Shown here: positions 45,294-55,069 of the stretch, one piece after another
Position numbering within the stretch: position 1 is the first letter of the stretch
Layout: each line of letters begins with the position of its first letter
From: Labia minor
Taxonomy: Eukaryota; Arthropoda; Insecta; Dermaptera; Spongiphoridae
Direction of reading: 5' to 3'
NCBI GenBank assembly: GCA_963082975.1
Contig: OY720350.1
Location: forward strand, 16,834,910 to 16,898,909
Length of the DNA: 64,000 bases
Translations under genes and position numbers: made by a program
Notes under the pieces: model-generated
Databases searched by the model: none
The model's input: the letters and a program-made list of their open reading frames with translations, nothing else
Told to the model about the DNA's origin: nothing

Positions 45294-45762
45294 CGAGGGT
45301 GGGATGAAAAGTTTCCGACCTGTCCAAGAAAAACGATGTTTTTAAATTTTTATTTGCTATATTTTTCAACATAATCTCCATCCACACTGATACATTTCTC
45401 ATAACGGTGTTCTAATTAATTCAATTAATTTAATTAATTAATAAATTATTTAATTATTTAATTTAATTTGATTTAATTTAATTTAAGTCTCATCAACAGT
45501 TATGAATCGACGCAAAAATTCCTTTGGATTACGCCTTCAGCGCCAAATTGTCGTTAGAAATGGTTTTTCGAAGCAATTTTTGGTCTAACGTTAGGAAATG
45601 CTGCACCCACGTTGCACACAGCTTTTCATATTCAAATGGTTTTGCAAAATATTTCGTACACGTTCAGCTGACATCGTACAGGTCTCAGCTATCTTGAATT
45701 TTGAAAAATAAAACAAACATCGTTTTTCTTGGTCAGGTCGGAAACTTTTCATCCCACCCTCG
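45294..45762 (-). mobile_element. Mariner deletion derivative with AT-rich filler, copy 2
   Basis: Same element as at 9220 but inverted: CGAGGGTGGGATGAAAAGTT at the left, CATCCCACCCTCG at the right, with TA on both sides (45292-45293 and 45763-45764). On the minus strand it has the start MSAERVRKIFCKTI-like, then RNPKEFLRRFITVDET ending near 45487. AT-rich filler follows (45412-45485), then YEKCISVDGDYVEKYSK. The junctions on either side of the filler are the same as in copy 1, so both derive from one deleted master. Confidence 0.87.
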
Positions 45763-45763
45763 T

Positions 45764-46943
45764 ATATCTAAATGTTAAGTTTTCTAAAATCCAAAAAAAA
45801 TGTCGTTTATTTCAATAAGATTTTATCCTTTTCAATTGGATTCCACTGAGAAACTCAAATATTTACCTACAACAATTCAAAAGCCAATACATCAAACTTT
45901 TTCGTGTAGATTAGCCGAGTAAAAAAAAAATGATAACCAGATTATTTTTCCAGTTGGTTACATTTTATCGTTCAATCCGATCATATATTTTTCAACTTGG
46001 AAATTAATTAAATACTTTGAAAGATTATAGAAGAGTAAAGAGGGATGAGCGAAAGTGGTAGGGGGATGGAGTTGGTTGAGAAAAGTAAAGAGATTGGGCG
46101 CTTTGCTAGTTGTGCGCTCTCTACGAATGCCAGAAGTTGGCATTAGAGAAGGAGAGAGTAACTAAAAGTTGTAAAGACGAAAGGACCAAGGGCTGGGGGT
46201 TGCTACAGGAACTTGGATCATTTTGTAAAAGCTCCCCGAGGCGGTCCAAGATTAAGTTTCGAGACCCCCACCAGTCTCTTTCTCTCTTTTCGTCCTTCTC
46301 CCCCCCCCCTCAGCCCGCCTTCTCCCATGTTGAAAAGTTAAATATTAAACTGGATAGTAGTGTATATATCGAGTAGCCTCCCCCTTCAGCTCGAGAAACA
46401 AAGAAATATTTATTACGAATACATTTAATGGACAAACAGAAGGGCGGGGAACAAGAGTCTATGTTTCAATTGACCTGACCTTTTCCCTCACCAACACATT
46501 CGAAATCTTAACGCCAAATGTTTCTTTATAATTAAATACAGAAGTTCGTGAAAGGAACCCTCAAGGCGGATTTCAAATATGTATGATGAGAAGTTTCTAA
46601 ATAGCTCAGTCAAGATTTTAATATAATAATATAATTGATAGAATAATCAACTTTTGTTTGTATATATAAATACCATACATTACATATATGGAATATTATT
46701 AAATAGTTTCATAATAGAACTTATAACAAATTAGTTCAACAATGGAATATACGAACAACCTCCCACACGCGTTTATTGTCACTCTCAAGGCATGGTCACT
46801 GCCTATTCATAGGCCAATTTATAGTACTACTAACCAAATAATAGTTCAAACTTTATAAGGAAACATAAAGATTATTTAAAAATATGTTAAGCCTTGAAAG
46901 TTTTTACTCGAATGAATTTTCAACTTATATTGTACATTTTTAT
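45764..46943. other. Intergenic DNA with a GC-richer island
   Basis: The 46020-46530 island is GC-richer with a polypyrimidine segment (TCTCTTTCTCTC... and CCCCCCCC, about 46275-46320). An 88-codon frame at 46110-46376 shows no recognisable domain. AT-rich on both sides. Confidence 0.4.
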
Positions 46944-47520
46944 TAACTCGCCACAGATAGTATTGAGATCACAAAAATTTTCGAGTTGAGATTTTGATGT
47001 CTTTATAGGTTTTGAAGGTTCTTAAATCATTTTCACTAAGGTTGAGAAAAATGTCTCTCTCTCTGTGTGTGTGAGTGTGTGTACGTATGTAGACAAGATA
47101 ATTTAAAAACGGTTTGAGCTAGAATCATTATTCAAAATTTGTAGTTTTCTATCAACTTTTGAGAAATGTAGCTTAACCGGAAGAGGGTCATTACCTACAA
47201 TATTTTAATTTTTTGACCGGAAAAATAAAGATATATGTTTGATAATTTTTCAAATGATTAAAAATTGTATAAAACTGCTATATATAGAATTTTAGCTTGA
47301 TTGAATTGCTGAAAGTACCGGAATTAATTTTTTAACACTGCAAATCTCACGCGTCAACACGTGACGTGGTGCCATCAACAAAGAGCCAAACATGCTCTAG
47401 TTTAATAAATATTATTTATTAATTTTAATTTATAATTAATTAAATTTAATTTAAATATAATATATTATTTTATTTAATACAATTCAAATTGCGAGATAGT
47501 CGAGTGGAGACACTCCAGCT
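46944..47520 (+). mobile_element. Family A HINE-like element, near full length
   Basis: The 5' end is slightly degraded (TTAACTCGCCACAGATAGTA). A tgtgtgtgtgagtgtgtgta microsatellite lies at 47063-47083, preceded by CTCTCTCT. The block AAACGGTTTGAGCTAGAATC is followed directly by ATTATTCAAAATTTGTAG, because the GAAATTTGGTA part is deleted. It ends GCGAGATAGT, hairpin, CCAGCT at 47520. The sequence that follows (AATTAATATTAAACATGTAT) is shared with the copy at 61611. Confidence 0.82.
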
Positions 47521-47610
47521 AATTAATATTAAACATGTATAAGTATGAGGGTGGAGTGAAAAGTTTATTTAAATAAAATCTCGAAACATTCAAAATCGAA
47601 ATAGAATGCG
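47521..47610 (+). repeat. Mariner-end fragment joined to family A, copy 1
   Basis: After the family A terminus comes AATTAATATTAAACATGTAT, then AAGTATGAGGGTGGAGTGAA and AAGTTTATTTAAATAAAATC up to CAAAATCGAAATA. This looks like the terminus of a mariner-type element ([TA]cgagggt..gtgaaaagttt). The same joined sequence follows the family A copy at 61611 (62482-62567). Confidence 0.6.
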
Positions 47611-48187
47611 TGCATAGGACAGTGGATTTTTTATGATTTTTAATTGATAACTGATACCTCTCTAAAACAGTTTTTGATTTTATTTTTGGAGTATCCGATA
47701 TAATATGTGTAATTTTTCGAGTTATTGCTTACTTTGCCAGACATTTCGAGTTTTGAAACTTCAGTTTTTTGGTTGTACAAATGTTTCAGTGTGTGTTTTG
47801 ATATGAACGTAATTTTTATTGTGTCAATTTCAATGATTTTTTTGTTTTAATTGGTAACTCATTTCAGGGTGAAAATTCAAATCAAAATAGAGTTTCTCAC
47901 CAGACGCATTGAGATTGCTCCTATTGATTTATCTTTATTTTTCGAAAGTTGTGTATTTTTCAGTATTTTATTAATTAATAATTTAGGGTATAGGGATGTC
48001 CCCATTCTAAATAATTGATTTTAAAAATTGCAGCAATAAACTTCTTATTTATTTTATTTTTTAATTTTAAGTTGAAAATATTTTTAAAGATATTTTTTCA
48101 ATAGATCGATTTTCTATAAACTATTAAATTAAAATTAGCATACTTCTAAATTGCACAAAACGATTGATTAGAAAAATTTGAATAATA
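47611..48187. other. Possible interior of a mariner-type element
   Basis: Moderately complex AT-rich sequence continuing from the mariner-like terminus. It could be the 5' region of that element (a frame near 47890-47965 reads EIAPIDLSLFFESCVF), but no transposase motif can be recognised and no second terminus was found. Confidence 0.3.
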
Positions 48188-48839
48188 TGCGGGCAATTCA
48201 CAAAGTAGGTTACGTTTTGGAATTAAGACACAACTAGTAAAGCAAAATGTTTATTATTCACATTTGAAAGAGCAACTAAAATACTATTTTTCTAAATAAT
48301 CGCCAAAAAAGTTGGGACATTTATCGTAGCGGCTTCGAAATTCCTTCCTCATAGAAATCCGCCGCCTGAGTGTTGTGCCAGTCAGTCATGGCCGCGCGGT
48401 GGAACGAGGACAAATACTAAACTCTAATAGGTATTTCCAAACATTGCGAAACCTAAGAAGGAAAATTCAAATCAGAGGGAAACTCAGCTCAAAAGTGTTG
48501 TTTTTGCACGACAATGCACGACAATGTCTTCAGACCTTCAAGTGGGAGGTTTTTCCTCATCCGCCGTGATGAAGACCTGGCTTGCAACGCAGCGTTTTGA
48601 TAACGACGACGATCTCCACGGGGCCGTGACTGACTGGCTCAACACTCAGGCGGCGGATTTCTATGAGGAAGGAATTTCGAAGCTCGTTCATCGCTTCGAT
48701 AAATGTCTCAACTTTTTTGGCGATTATGTAGAAAAATAGTATTTTAGTTGCTCCTTCAAATGTATATAATAAAAAACATTTTCCTGTACTAGTTTTGTCT
48801 TAACTCCCAAAACGTAACCTACTTTGTGAATTGCCCTCG
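48188..48839 (+). mobile_element. Mariner with inverted internal duplication
   Basis: Terminal repeats: GGGCAATTCACAAAGTAGGT at the left and ACTTTGTGAATTGCCCTCG at the right, flanked by TA (48186-48187 and 48840-48841). The left arm (48280-48405) is the inverted complement of the transposase 3' end found in the right arm (48610-48735). Both contain the GCCGCCTGAGTGTTG / CAACACTCAGGCGGC pair. The element thus has a 3'-end/3'-end foldback form, with a unique transposase fragment between the arms. Confidence 0.82.
48418..48739 (+). pseudogene. Mariner transposase C-terminal fragment
   Basis: Begins around NSNRYFQTLRNLRRKIQIRG, followed by KLSSKVLFLHDNARQ, the HDNAR-type motif that carries the second catalytic Asp of mariner transposases. 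A frameshift after a duplicated ACGACAATGC/T decamer at 48509-48528 is followed by FKWEVFPHPP. The frame then shifts again at MKTWLATQRFDNDDDLHGAV and runs TDWLNTQAADFYEEGISKLV and HRFDKCLNFFGDYVEK to a stop at 48739. The N-terminal DNA-binding domain and the first catalytic Asp are absent, and the PYSPDLAPSDFHLF region is deleted. Confidence 0.8.
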
Positions 48840-48841
48840 TA

Positions 48842-49378
48842 TTATCTGATCAATATAAATATAATCATATAAAAGGAATTTTCCAAATGCTTTTTATTTA
48901 TTTTATCTTATGATGTCTTTTTTTCTTTTTATTATATTTTGGAAAATGCATAAACAAATTGAAAATGGAATCCTGTAAGGAAATCCCCGGCGCGTGTGTT
49001 CGAACGTCTCTCATCTATCTCTCCATTCATCCATCTTTCCTCATTCGCCGCCTACTCGAAGATCATGTAGACGAAACAAAAAAGAAAATAACAAAATAGA
49101 AATAGGGAATACTTTCATCCTACAATGATTTGATCATGGCAAGAGATTCTAATCAAAACAATCTGTTCAAACCACAGATAATACGTTTATACACGATTCC
49201 ATGAATTTCAAAAAACATAAAAAAGATAACAACCTTTTTCAATACTGAATTCAAAATCTATTGAATAAAACAAAATCCTTTATTCGTTTCGATTAAATTT
49301 TAGAATTCTTGTCAATAATCTTTAATAAACTTAATATTAAATAGTTTTTTTACCTATAAAAACTTATAAAAATTATTA
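48842..49378. other. AT-rich DNA, nothing recognised
   Basis: Mostly AT-rich with a slightly GC-richer part near 48975-49070. No frame or repeat terminus identified. Confidence 0.45.
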
Positions 49379-49639
49379 TCTATAATAATAAAAGCAAGTG
49401 TAATGTGTCTGTCTGTTTGTTTGTCTGTTTGTCTGACCGAGCTCTCCAGCAAAAACTATCGCACGCAGGGACCTGGAATTTTTTTACACGGAAGCACAAA
49501 GGGGCTGGCCACCAGACCTCGAAGCCCGATTTTCGATTTTTGAAGTGAAACTTCTTTAGCGGCGTCCTGACATTTGGTTGAGAATGGAGAGTGAATTGAA
49601 AAATTGAAATTTCGTAACGCATTCGTAACGCAAGAGAGA

Positions 49640-49825
49640 AAAAAGATATAGATATAACGAGTGAGAATGAGATAGCCTCTATCTCCGTCTCTCTTTTGTG
49701 CGGTGTTTCGTTCTTGAGAAAGAGGCTATCTGCGTCTTTCTTTTGTCCGGTCTTTCGTCTTTGAGAAAGAGGCTATCTGCGTCTTCGTTTTGTGCTGTCT
49801 TTCGTTCTAATACCCTCTCGCTAGG
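49640..49825 (+). repeat. Degenerate tandem repeat of about 60 bp
   Basis: The unit GAGAAAGAGGCTATCTGCGT then CTTTCTTTTGTCCGGTCTTT occurs about two and a half times (49660-49810), with a first diverged unit AGATAGCCTCTATCTCCGTC. It lies between the left palindrome of the Helentron-like element and the nested family A copy. Confidence 0.6.
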
Positions 49826-49872
49826 TCCAAAGTCCACGGCGCGCATGCGCGCTAGTTAAGTCATATATAATT

Positions 49873-50333
49873 AGCTGGAGTGTCTCCACTCGACTATCTC
49901 GCAATTTGAATTGGATTAAATAACATAATATATTATATTTAAATTAAATTTAATTAATTATAAATTATAAATAATAAATAATAAATATTAAACCAGCGCA
50001 TGTTTGGCTTTTTGTTGATGGCACCACGTTACGTGTTGGCGCGTGAGATTTGCAGTGTTAAAAAATTAATTCTGGTAATTTTAGCGAATCAATCAAGCTG
50101 AAATTCTATATATAGCAGTTTTATACAATTATTAATCATGTGAAAAATTATCAAACATATATCTTTATTTTTACGGTCACTTTAGAGGAAAAAAAATCAA
50201 AACGTTGTAGGTAATGACCCTCTTCCGGTTGACCTACATTTCTCAAAAGTTGATAGAAAACTATGAATTTTGAATAATGTCCATGTACCAAATTTCATCA
50301 TTCTAGCTCAAACCGTTTTTGCGTAATCTTGCC

Positions 50334-50391
<58 letters not shown>

Positions 50392-50506
50392 GACATTTTT
50401 CTCAACCTTAGTGAAAATGATTCAGGAACCTTCAAAACGTATAAAAACATCAAAATCTCAACATCGAAAATTTTCGTGATCGCAATACTATCTCTGGCGA
50501 GATAGT
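49873..50506 (-). mobile_element. Family A HINE-like element, full length, inside a Helentron-like element
   Basis: On the minus strand it starts ACTATCTCGCCAGAGATAGT (50506 downward) and ends with hairpin GAGTG-GAGA-CACTC and CCAGCT at 49873, then AATT. The microsatellite is expanded to an (AC)n run of about 20 units (50345-50387 as read on plus). All conserved blocks are present, making it one of the two best copies for a consensus. Confidence 0.87.
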
Positions 50507-50607
50507 AAAAATTGATATTTATATATATATATATATATATATCGTGAAATAATTAAAATTCTCAAGTCAAATATACAGCGTGCACTCATACCGACGCATG
50601 TAATTGT

Positions 50608-51177
50608 GTGTGTGAACATGGTCGGCGATTCACATGCCAACACATACAGTTATGTGCGTCGATGACCATTCACGTTATTTATCCGAATCTCAACATTACT
50701 TTAACACTACTAAATCAATTTAAAATTATTATTGCATTTAAAACTGCTTTTCTCTACTCCACAGATTTCACTATGCCGAAAAAAAATAACGACCAAAATT
50801 TAGACGATATTATTTATTTCATACACCGTTCACTACTGGTTTATAGCCACACAGGTGCTAATGCACTTGAACGAGGCGAAGATAAAATCCCTCTAATTCT
50901 CGGGGGAGATTTTAATGTAAATTTTGGATCCGATGATTCGTTGCCGTTGATCAACTTTCTTCGAGAAACATTTGGTCTGCTTATAAATAACGATCCCAAG
51001 GAATCAACAACAAAATCTGGAACTACAATAGATGCTGTTTTTACACGTTATATAGAAAATATCGAATCACGAACATATATATCTTATTTTAGTTATCACA
51101 AGCCATTAATATCAGTATTACCAATTGAATCACCAACCGACAATAGTACAGGCAATGTAGATATGATGATAGAGTAG
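50608..51177 (+). pseudogene. Helentron-type endonuclease domain, C-terminal part
   Basis: An open frame of 189 codons, of which roughly the last 135 are recognisable. In order: MPKKNNDQNLDDIIYFIHRS, then KIPLILGGDFNVNF (GDFN at residues 100-103), STTKSGTTIDAVF (residues 133-145), and FSYHKPLIS (162-169). GDFN and the later IDAVF and S-x-H motifs are those of the endonuclease/exonuclease/phosphatase fold; the last is usually SDH and here reads SYH. Domains like this are fused to the Rep-helicase of Helentrons and are also found in LINEs; the TTKSGTTIDAVF and FSYHKP pattern points to the former. The N-terminal catalytic motifs are not present, and no start is certain. Confidence 0.6.
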
Positions 51178-51794
51178 ATAATAATAATAATAAAGCGAAT
51201 ATTTGTTACGAAAATTTTATACTGTTATATGTCTTTCGAAATGATCCCTTTATTTTTCTCTATTTCTCTCTCACTCACACTCTCAACTAAAATTTATCTT
51301 ATTCTCTAGATTGTAAGAAGTTTCACTTCCGCCACGTGTACGATGCTGCACATTTTGCTTTTTTTAATTAGAAAAATTTTAAAAAAATTATAAAGAATAT
51401 TAATTAAAAATAGTTTAGTTACCATACTAGATCATAGAGGCGCTGGTGGCGATAATTTGGCGGTAATTTAAATTCTGAGCAATGTGCAGATAAAAATCTT
51501 TTTATATATCTATTGATATTTACAATATCTCAATTGATCTTATTGGCCTTTTAAACTTTGAAAACATTCACATTACGGCTATAATTTAATACTATTAATT
51601 TTTAAGATTATTTTAATTAAGAAAATTTGATCTCATAATTGGATTTTCACGTAAGATTTTAATATATCATATATTTTTTAATATTATTTTTATAGTAGTT
51701 TAGTGTTATGCTAATTTTATATTTTATTTTTATTTTGTTTACTCTGATTTTTTTTAAATAAATTAATAACATTTAAAGTAGCATAAAAAAATTA
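51178..51794. other. AT-rich interior of the Helentron-like element
   Basis: A (TAA)n run just after the endonuclease stop (51178-51191), the right palindrome at 51317-51329, then CCACGTGTACGATGC and ACATTTTGCTTTTTTTAATT as in the relative at 7095-7135. The remainder is AT-rich without frames. Confidence 0.5.
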
Positions 51795-52138
51795 ATCGAG
51801 GCAGGAAAATTGATGGGGTTTGAAATTAATAGTGATAAGACAAAATAATTAGTATCAGAGAGAATAATATTTGCAAAGAATTTAAATCCTGGTTGCAATC
51901 GGGAAATTATTATCAAAGGGGATCAAAATTATTAAATTATAGGTCATAAAATAGAGAAGGCTGGGGCCGACAGGGCACATGGCTAGCATGGGAGAGGAAA
52001 ATATATTGGTGGGAGTTCGATTGGAAAACGTCCGTTTGGAAGACCAATTGTGAACAGGGTGGACAATGTAGGAAGGAACGTGAGAGAGATAGGATAGGGT
52101 AGGAGTTAGATGGTTATAGCTCAAAATAGGGACACTCG
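51795..52138 (+). pseudogene. LINE fragment (reverse transcriptase C-terminus)
   Basis: Reads GKLMGFEINSDKTK (51809-51845), the conserved [A/G]xxxGLxINxxKT block of non-LTR reverse transcriptases. Next comes KEFKSWLQSGN (about 51876-51905) and a deletion to KIEKAGADRAHG- and VGVRLENVRLEDQL-like text. It is cut off at GGGACACTCGG, immediately before a G14 run and the Helentron-like 3' hairpins. It belongs to the same LINE family as 42650. Confidence 0.7.
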
Positions 52139-52450
52139 GGGGGGGGGGGGTACAGGGGGCGGAGCCCCCGTCTAGGTGTGAAGAGCGCCGAAGGCTCTCT
52201 GATCAGCTAGTTATGTATAAAATCACGATGCAGTTTTCAGAGTAGGTTTATTTTCAAAAGAATATTAAATATATATCGTACACAATGGTTATGTTTGTTT
52301 ACTAACCCCATTATTTTATTTTATTTTATTATAAATCATAGAGAAGATTTAAATTTCCAAATATATTAAATTTTTTGGTCTCTAAATTGCTACAAATCTA
52401 TTTATGACCTTCAAAAGACCGCAGACTTTTCTAAATATTTATAAAAAAAA

Positions 52451-53020
52451 ATCTCGAAATTTGAATTGGATTAATTAACATATATTATATTTAAATTAAA
52501 TTTAATTATTAAATTATAAATTAAAATTTATAAATAATATTTATTAAACTAGCGCGTGTTTAGCACCAAATCACGTGCTGGCGCGTGATTTGCAGTATAA
52601 AAAAATTAATTCCGGTACTTTCAGCGATTCAATCAAGCTGAAATTCTATATATAGCAGTTTTATATAATTTTTAATCATGTGAAAAACTATCAAAAATAT
52701 ATCTTTATTTCTACAGTCAGTTTAGAAGGAAAAAAAATGAAAACGCGTGGTAGGTAATTCCACTTCCGAAAAAACTACATTTTTCAAAATTTGATAGAAA
52801 ATTACGAATTTTGAATAATGCCCGTGTGCCAAATTTCATAATTCTAGCTCAAACCGTTTTTGCGTAATCTTGTCTACATACACTCTCTCACACACACATA
52901 CATTTTTCTCAACCTTAGTGAAAATGACCCAGGGACATTCAAAACGTATAAAAACATCAAAATCTCGATATCGAAAATTTTCATGATCGCAATACTATAT
53001 AATAAAATAATAGTAAAAAC
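52451..53020 (-). mobile_element. Family A HINE-like element, 3' hairpin lost
   Basis: The minus-strand copy keeps all internal blocks, including the CACACACA-type microsatellite (52885-52897), AAACGGTTTGAGCTAGAATT and ACGTGATTTGGTGC-type text. Its 3' end stops at the remnant CGAGAT of GCGAGATAGT. At the 5' end the hairpin is degraded (ACTATTATTTTATTATATAG). This more diverged copy probably represents an older insertion. Confidence 0.75.
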
Positions 53021-54511
53021 GAAAAATATTTATACTAATACTTTTAATTATTAGATTAAAAAAGGATTGACTGAAAAATTAATAAGTTAAGGAGTATTAG
53101 AGTAGAGGTATGAGGTTAAGTCGATCAAGAACTTTCTATAAAATCATGGAACATATTCTGTTACTAATTTTAATATTTTCGATAAAATTTACAAAAGACC
53201 TTAAAAAAATTAAATTGATTTTTTATATTCTCATGAATTTATTATTTATTATTGTACCCCTTAACAAATTTGGTTGTTGAAATAAAAGGGTTGTAATTGA
53301 TGCTTAACGTCTTCAATCAACCAAAAAATTCATTTTTTTTTTAATTCACTTTATTGAACGTTCATGATTATTCATGTGTGTATGTTGGTATATTGTTTGT
53401 TTCAAACCATTAAAAAAAAACTATTGTTTGATTTAATTTTTTTTATTTTTTAAGTAAAAGTTTGCCAACTACCAAATGGTGTTTGTTATATAATATAAAA
53501 TACAATTCGTATTTAGCATCGATCAAAAAATACAATACAAAAATCATATAAATTGCTGGTCAGTGGTCTGTTCAAAGAATAAATATATAAAATCACTTAA
53601 ACATTTTTAGATAAATTGTATGCTTTGTTCATGTTTCATTTTGAAGAGGGAGTGAGAGCGACAGAATAGAGACAAGCTTCTCTCCCTCTATTCTTTGTCA
53701 GTCCCCGTTTCCTGAATATAACCAGAAAACGCCACTGTCGCTTGTGCATTCAAAAAACCCTCTCGTCTATAGAATTTTAATTCGATGATATCGCCCGAAA
53801 TCCTCTGCATAAAAAGACGAAAAAGCCGCTCACCATCTCCATCTCCTCACTCGCTTTCTCTTTTTCTTCTTTCTCTCTCTCCACCTTTTTTGTTCTTTTT
53901 CTTTTTTTCATAGGTTTTTTTTTTTTTTTTTTTTGATATCATCAAATTCTCGATAGGCTGACAAATCTGATTTCATAATATATATACATATAGCTCTTTA
54001 AAATTGGTTAACAAAATTTAAATATATACTTTTTTTACTTTTTTTTTATTATTCTATTTCTTTTTCATATTTTTGCTAACTTGGCATATTTTTCAAGCGG
54101 AAATAATAATAATACCTATACTTATATATATATATATATATATATTTATATTAAAAAAAAAAAACTTTATTCACCAAGAATATTTTAATTTAATGGATTT
54201 GTTTTATGAATTTTTAAGCGTTTGAATTCAATTAAATATTTTATTTTAGAAATAAATTAAATGAAAAGATATGAAAATGAAATGTATGTATTTTTATTTG
54301 GATATATACTTATATATATATATATATATATATATATTTCCTAAAGCCTTTTTTTAAAAAATATATATACAAATAAATATATAGGTATACTTGTTTCTAT
54401 TCAATATATTCATCATATACAAAAATTCTGTTTTTTTAATTGAAATTTTTTAAATAGGATATATTTTTTTTGTATTAATGTTTTTGTTCTTTCTGCTATT
54501 ATATATATATA
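53021..54511. other. AT-rich DNA with (TA)n tracts
   Basis: AT-rich with a GC-richer patch at 53640-53890, a T18 run near 53917-53934, and (TA)n tracts at 54124-54144, 54308-54336 and 54500-54510. No gene or repeat termini recognised. Confidence 0.45.
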
Positions 54512-55067
54512 CGTGGTGTGTCTAAAGAGTTCGGTGAATGGTATGATAAAAACATAAAAAGAGAATGTTAATTGTAAATACCTTTATTAACCTTCAAAAT
54601 ACTCTTTACTAGCCACAACACACTTCTGACAACGTTCGTATAACGCTTGAAAACTGTTGGAGAAGTCTTGATGTGGAATCGTTCTCAGAGTAGCCGTCAC
54701 AACGTTCAGGCCGGCAATCCACAAGCAGCACACCAGAAAACACTGAACGTGTAGGAGAGATGCTAACAAAAGATCGGCGATTGACTCTGCGACTAATATT
54801 CGAAGAATTGGGTATTAACAAAGACACATTAAGTAGTGTTTTCTGGTGTCCTGTTTGTGGATTGTAGGCCTGAACGTTGTGACGGCATTTCTGAGAACGA
54901 TTCCACATCAAGACTTCTTCAACAGTTTTCAAGCGTTATACGAACGTTGGAAGAAGTGTGTTGAGACTAGTGGAGAGTATTTTGGAGGTTAATAAAGGTA
55001 TTTAGAATTAACATTCTCTTTTTATGTTTTTATCATACCATTCACCGAACTTTTTAGACCCACCTCG
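54512..55067. mobile_element. Foldback mariner-type element
   Basis: Both ends read CGTGGTGTGTCTAAAGAGTT or its near-complement, flanked by TA (54510-54511 and 55068-55069). Arms of about 235 bp (54512-54750 and 54832-55067) are inverted copies, each encoding the C-terminus of a transposase. On the minus strand of the left arm it reads NVVTATLRTIPHQDFSNSFQ, ALYERCQKC and SKEYFEG. The right arm encodes the same peptide on the plus strand (LNVVTAFLRTIPHQDFFNSF). The 80-bp centre encodes an N-terminal helix-turn-helix piece (ERVGEMLTKDRRLTLRLIFE then ELGINKDTLS). This is a rearranged, non-autonomous derivative. Confidence 0.85.
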
Positions 55068-55069
55068 TA

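Larger units (their letters stand above)
49379..52210 (+). mobile_element. Decayed Helentron-like element with nested insertions
   Basis: The left end is TCTATAATAATAAAAGCAAG then GTGTCTGTCTGTTTGTTTGT, a form common to Helitron/Helentron 5' ends. A palindrome GAAGTGAAACTTC (49542-49554) is followed by TTTAGCGGCGT. After a family A element (49873-50506) comes an endonuclease-domain fragment (50760-51177). A second palindrome GAAGTTTCACTTC (51317-51329) follows, then a LINE piece (51795-52138). The right end has two hairpins: GGGGGC-GGA-GCCCCC (52155-52169) and AGAGC-GCTCT (52182-52198), then GATCAGCTAGT. No Rep or helicase motif remains. The left and right ends may come from one element or from two related copies. 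Confidence 0.6.

Noticed and set aside
50608..50760. N-terminal 50 codons of the endonuclease frame as part of the protein
   Set aside because: The first part (CEHGRRFTCQHIQLCASM) lacks domain similarity and probably reads through non-coding or rearranged sequence; only the part from about 50760 is counted as endonuclease.
8834..54336. (TA)n, (GT)n, (TAA)n and poly-A tracts as origins or regulatory elements
   Set aside because: Simple-repeat tracts are everywhere in this AT-rich sequence, and none has a distinctive context beyond the mobile elements noted.
54609..54932. 107-codon minus-strand frame across the foldback mariner
   Set aside because: It runs through both arms in the wrong frame; the transposase C-terminal peptide is in the frame ending at 54587 in the left arm and on the plus strand in the right arm.
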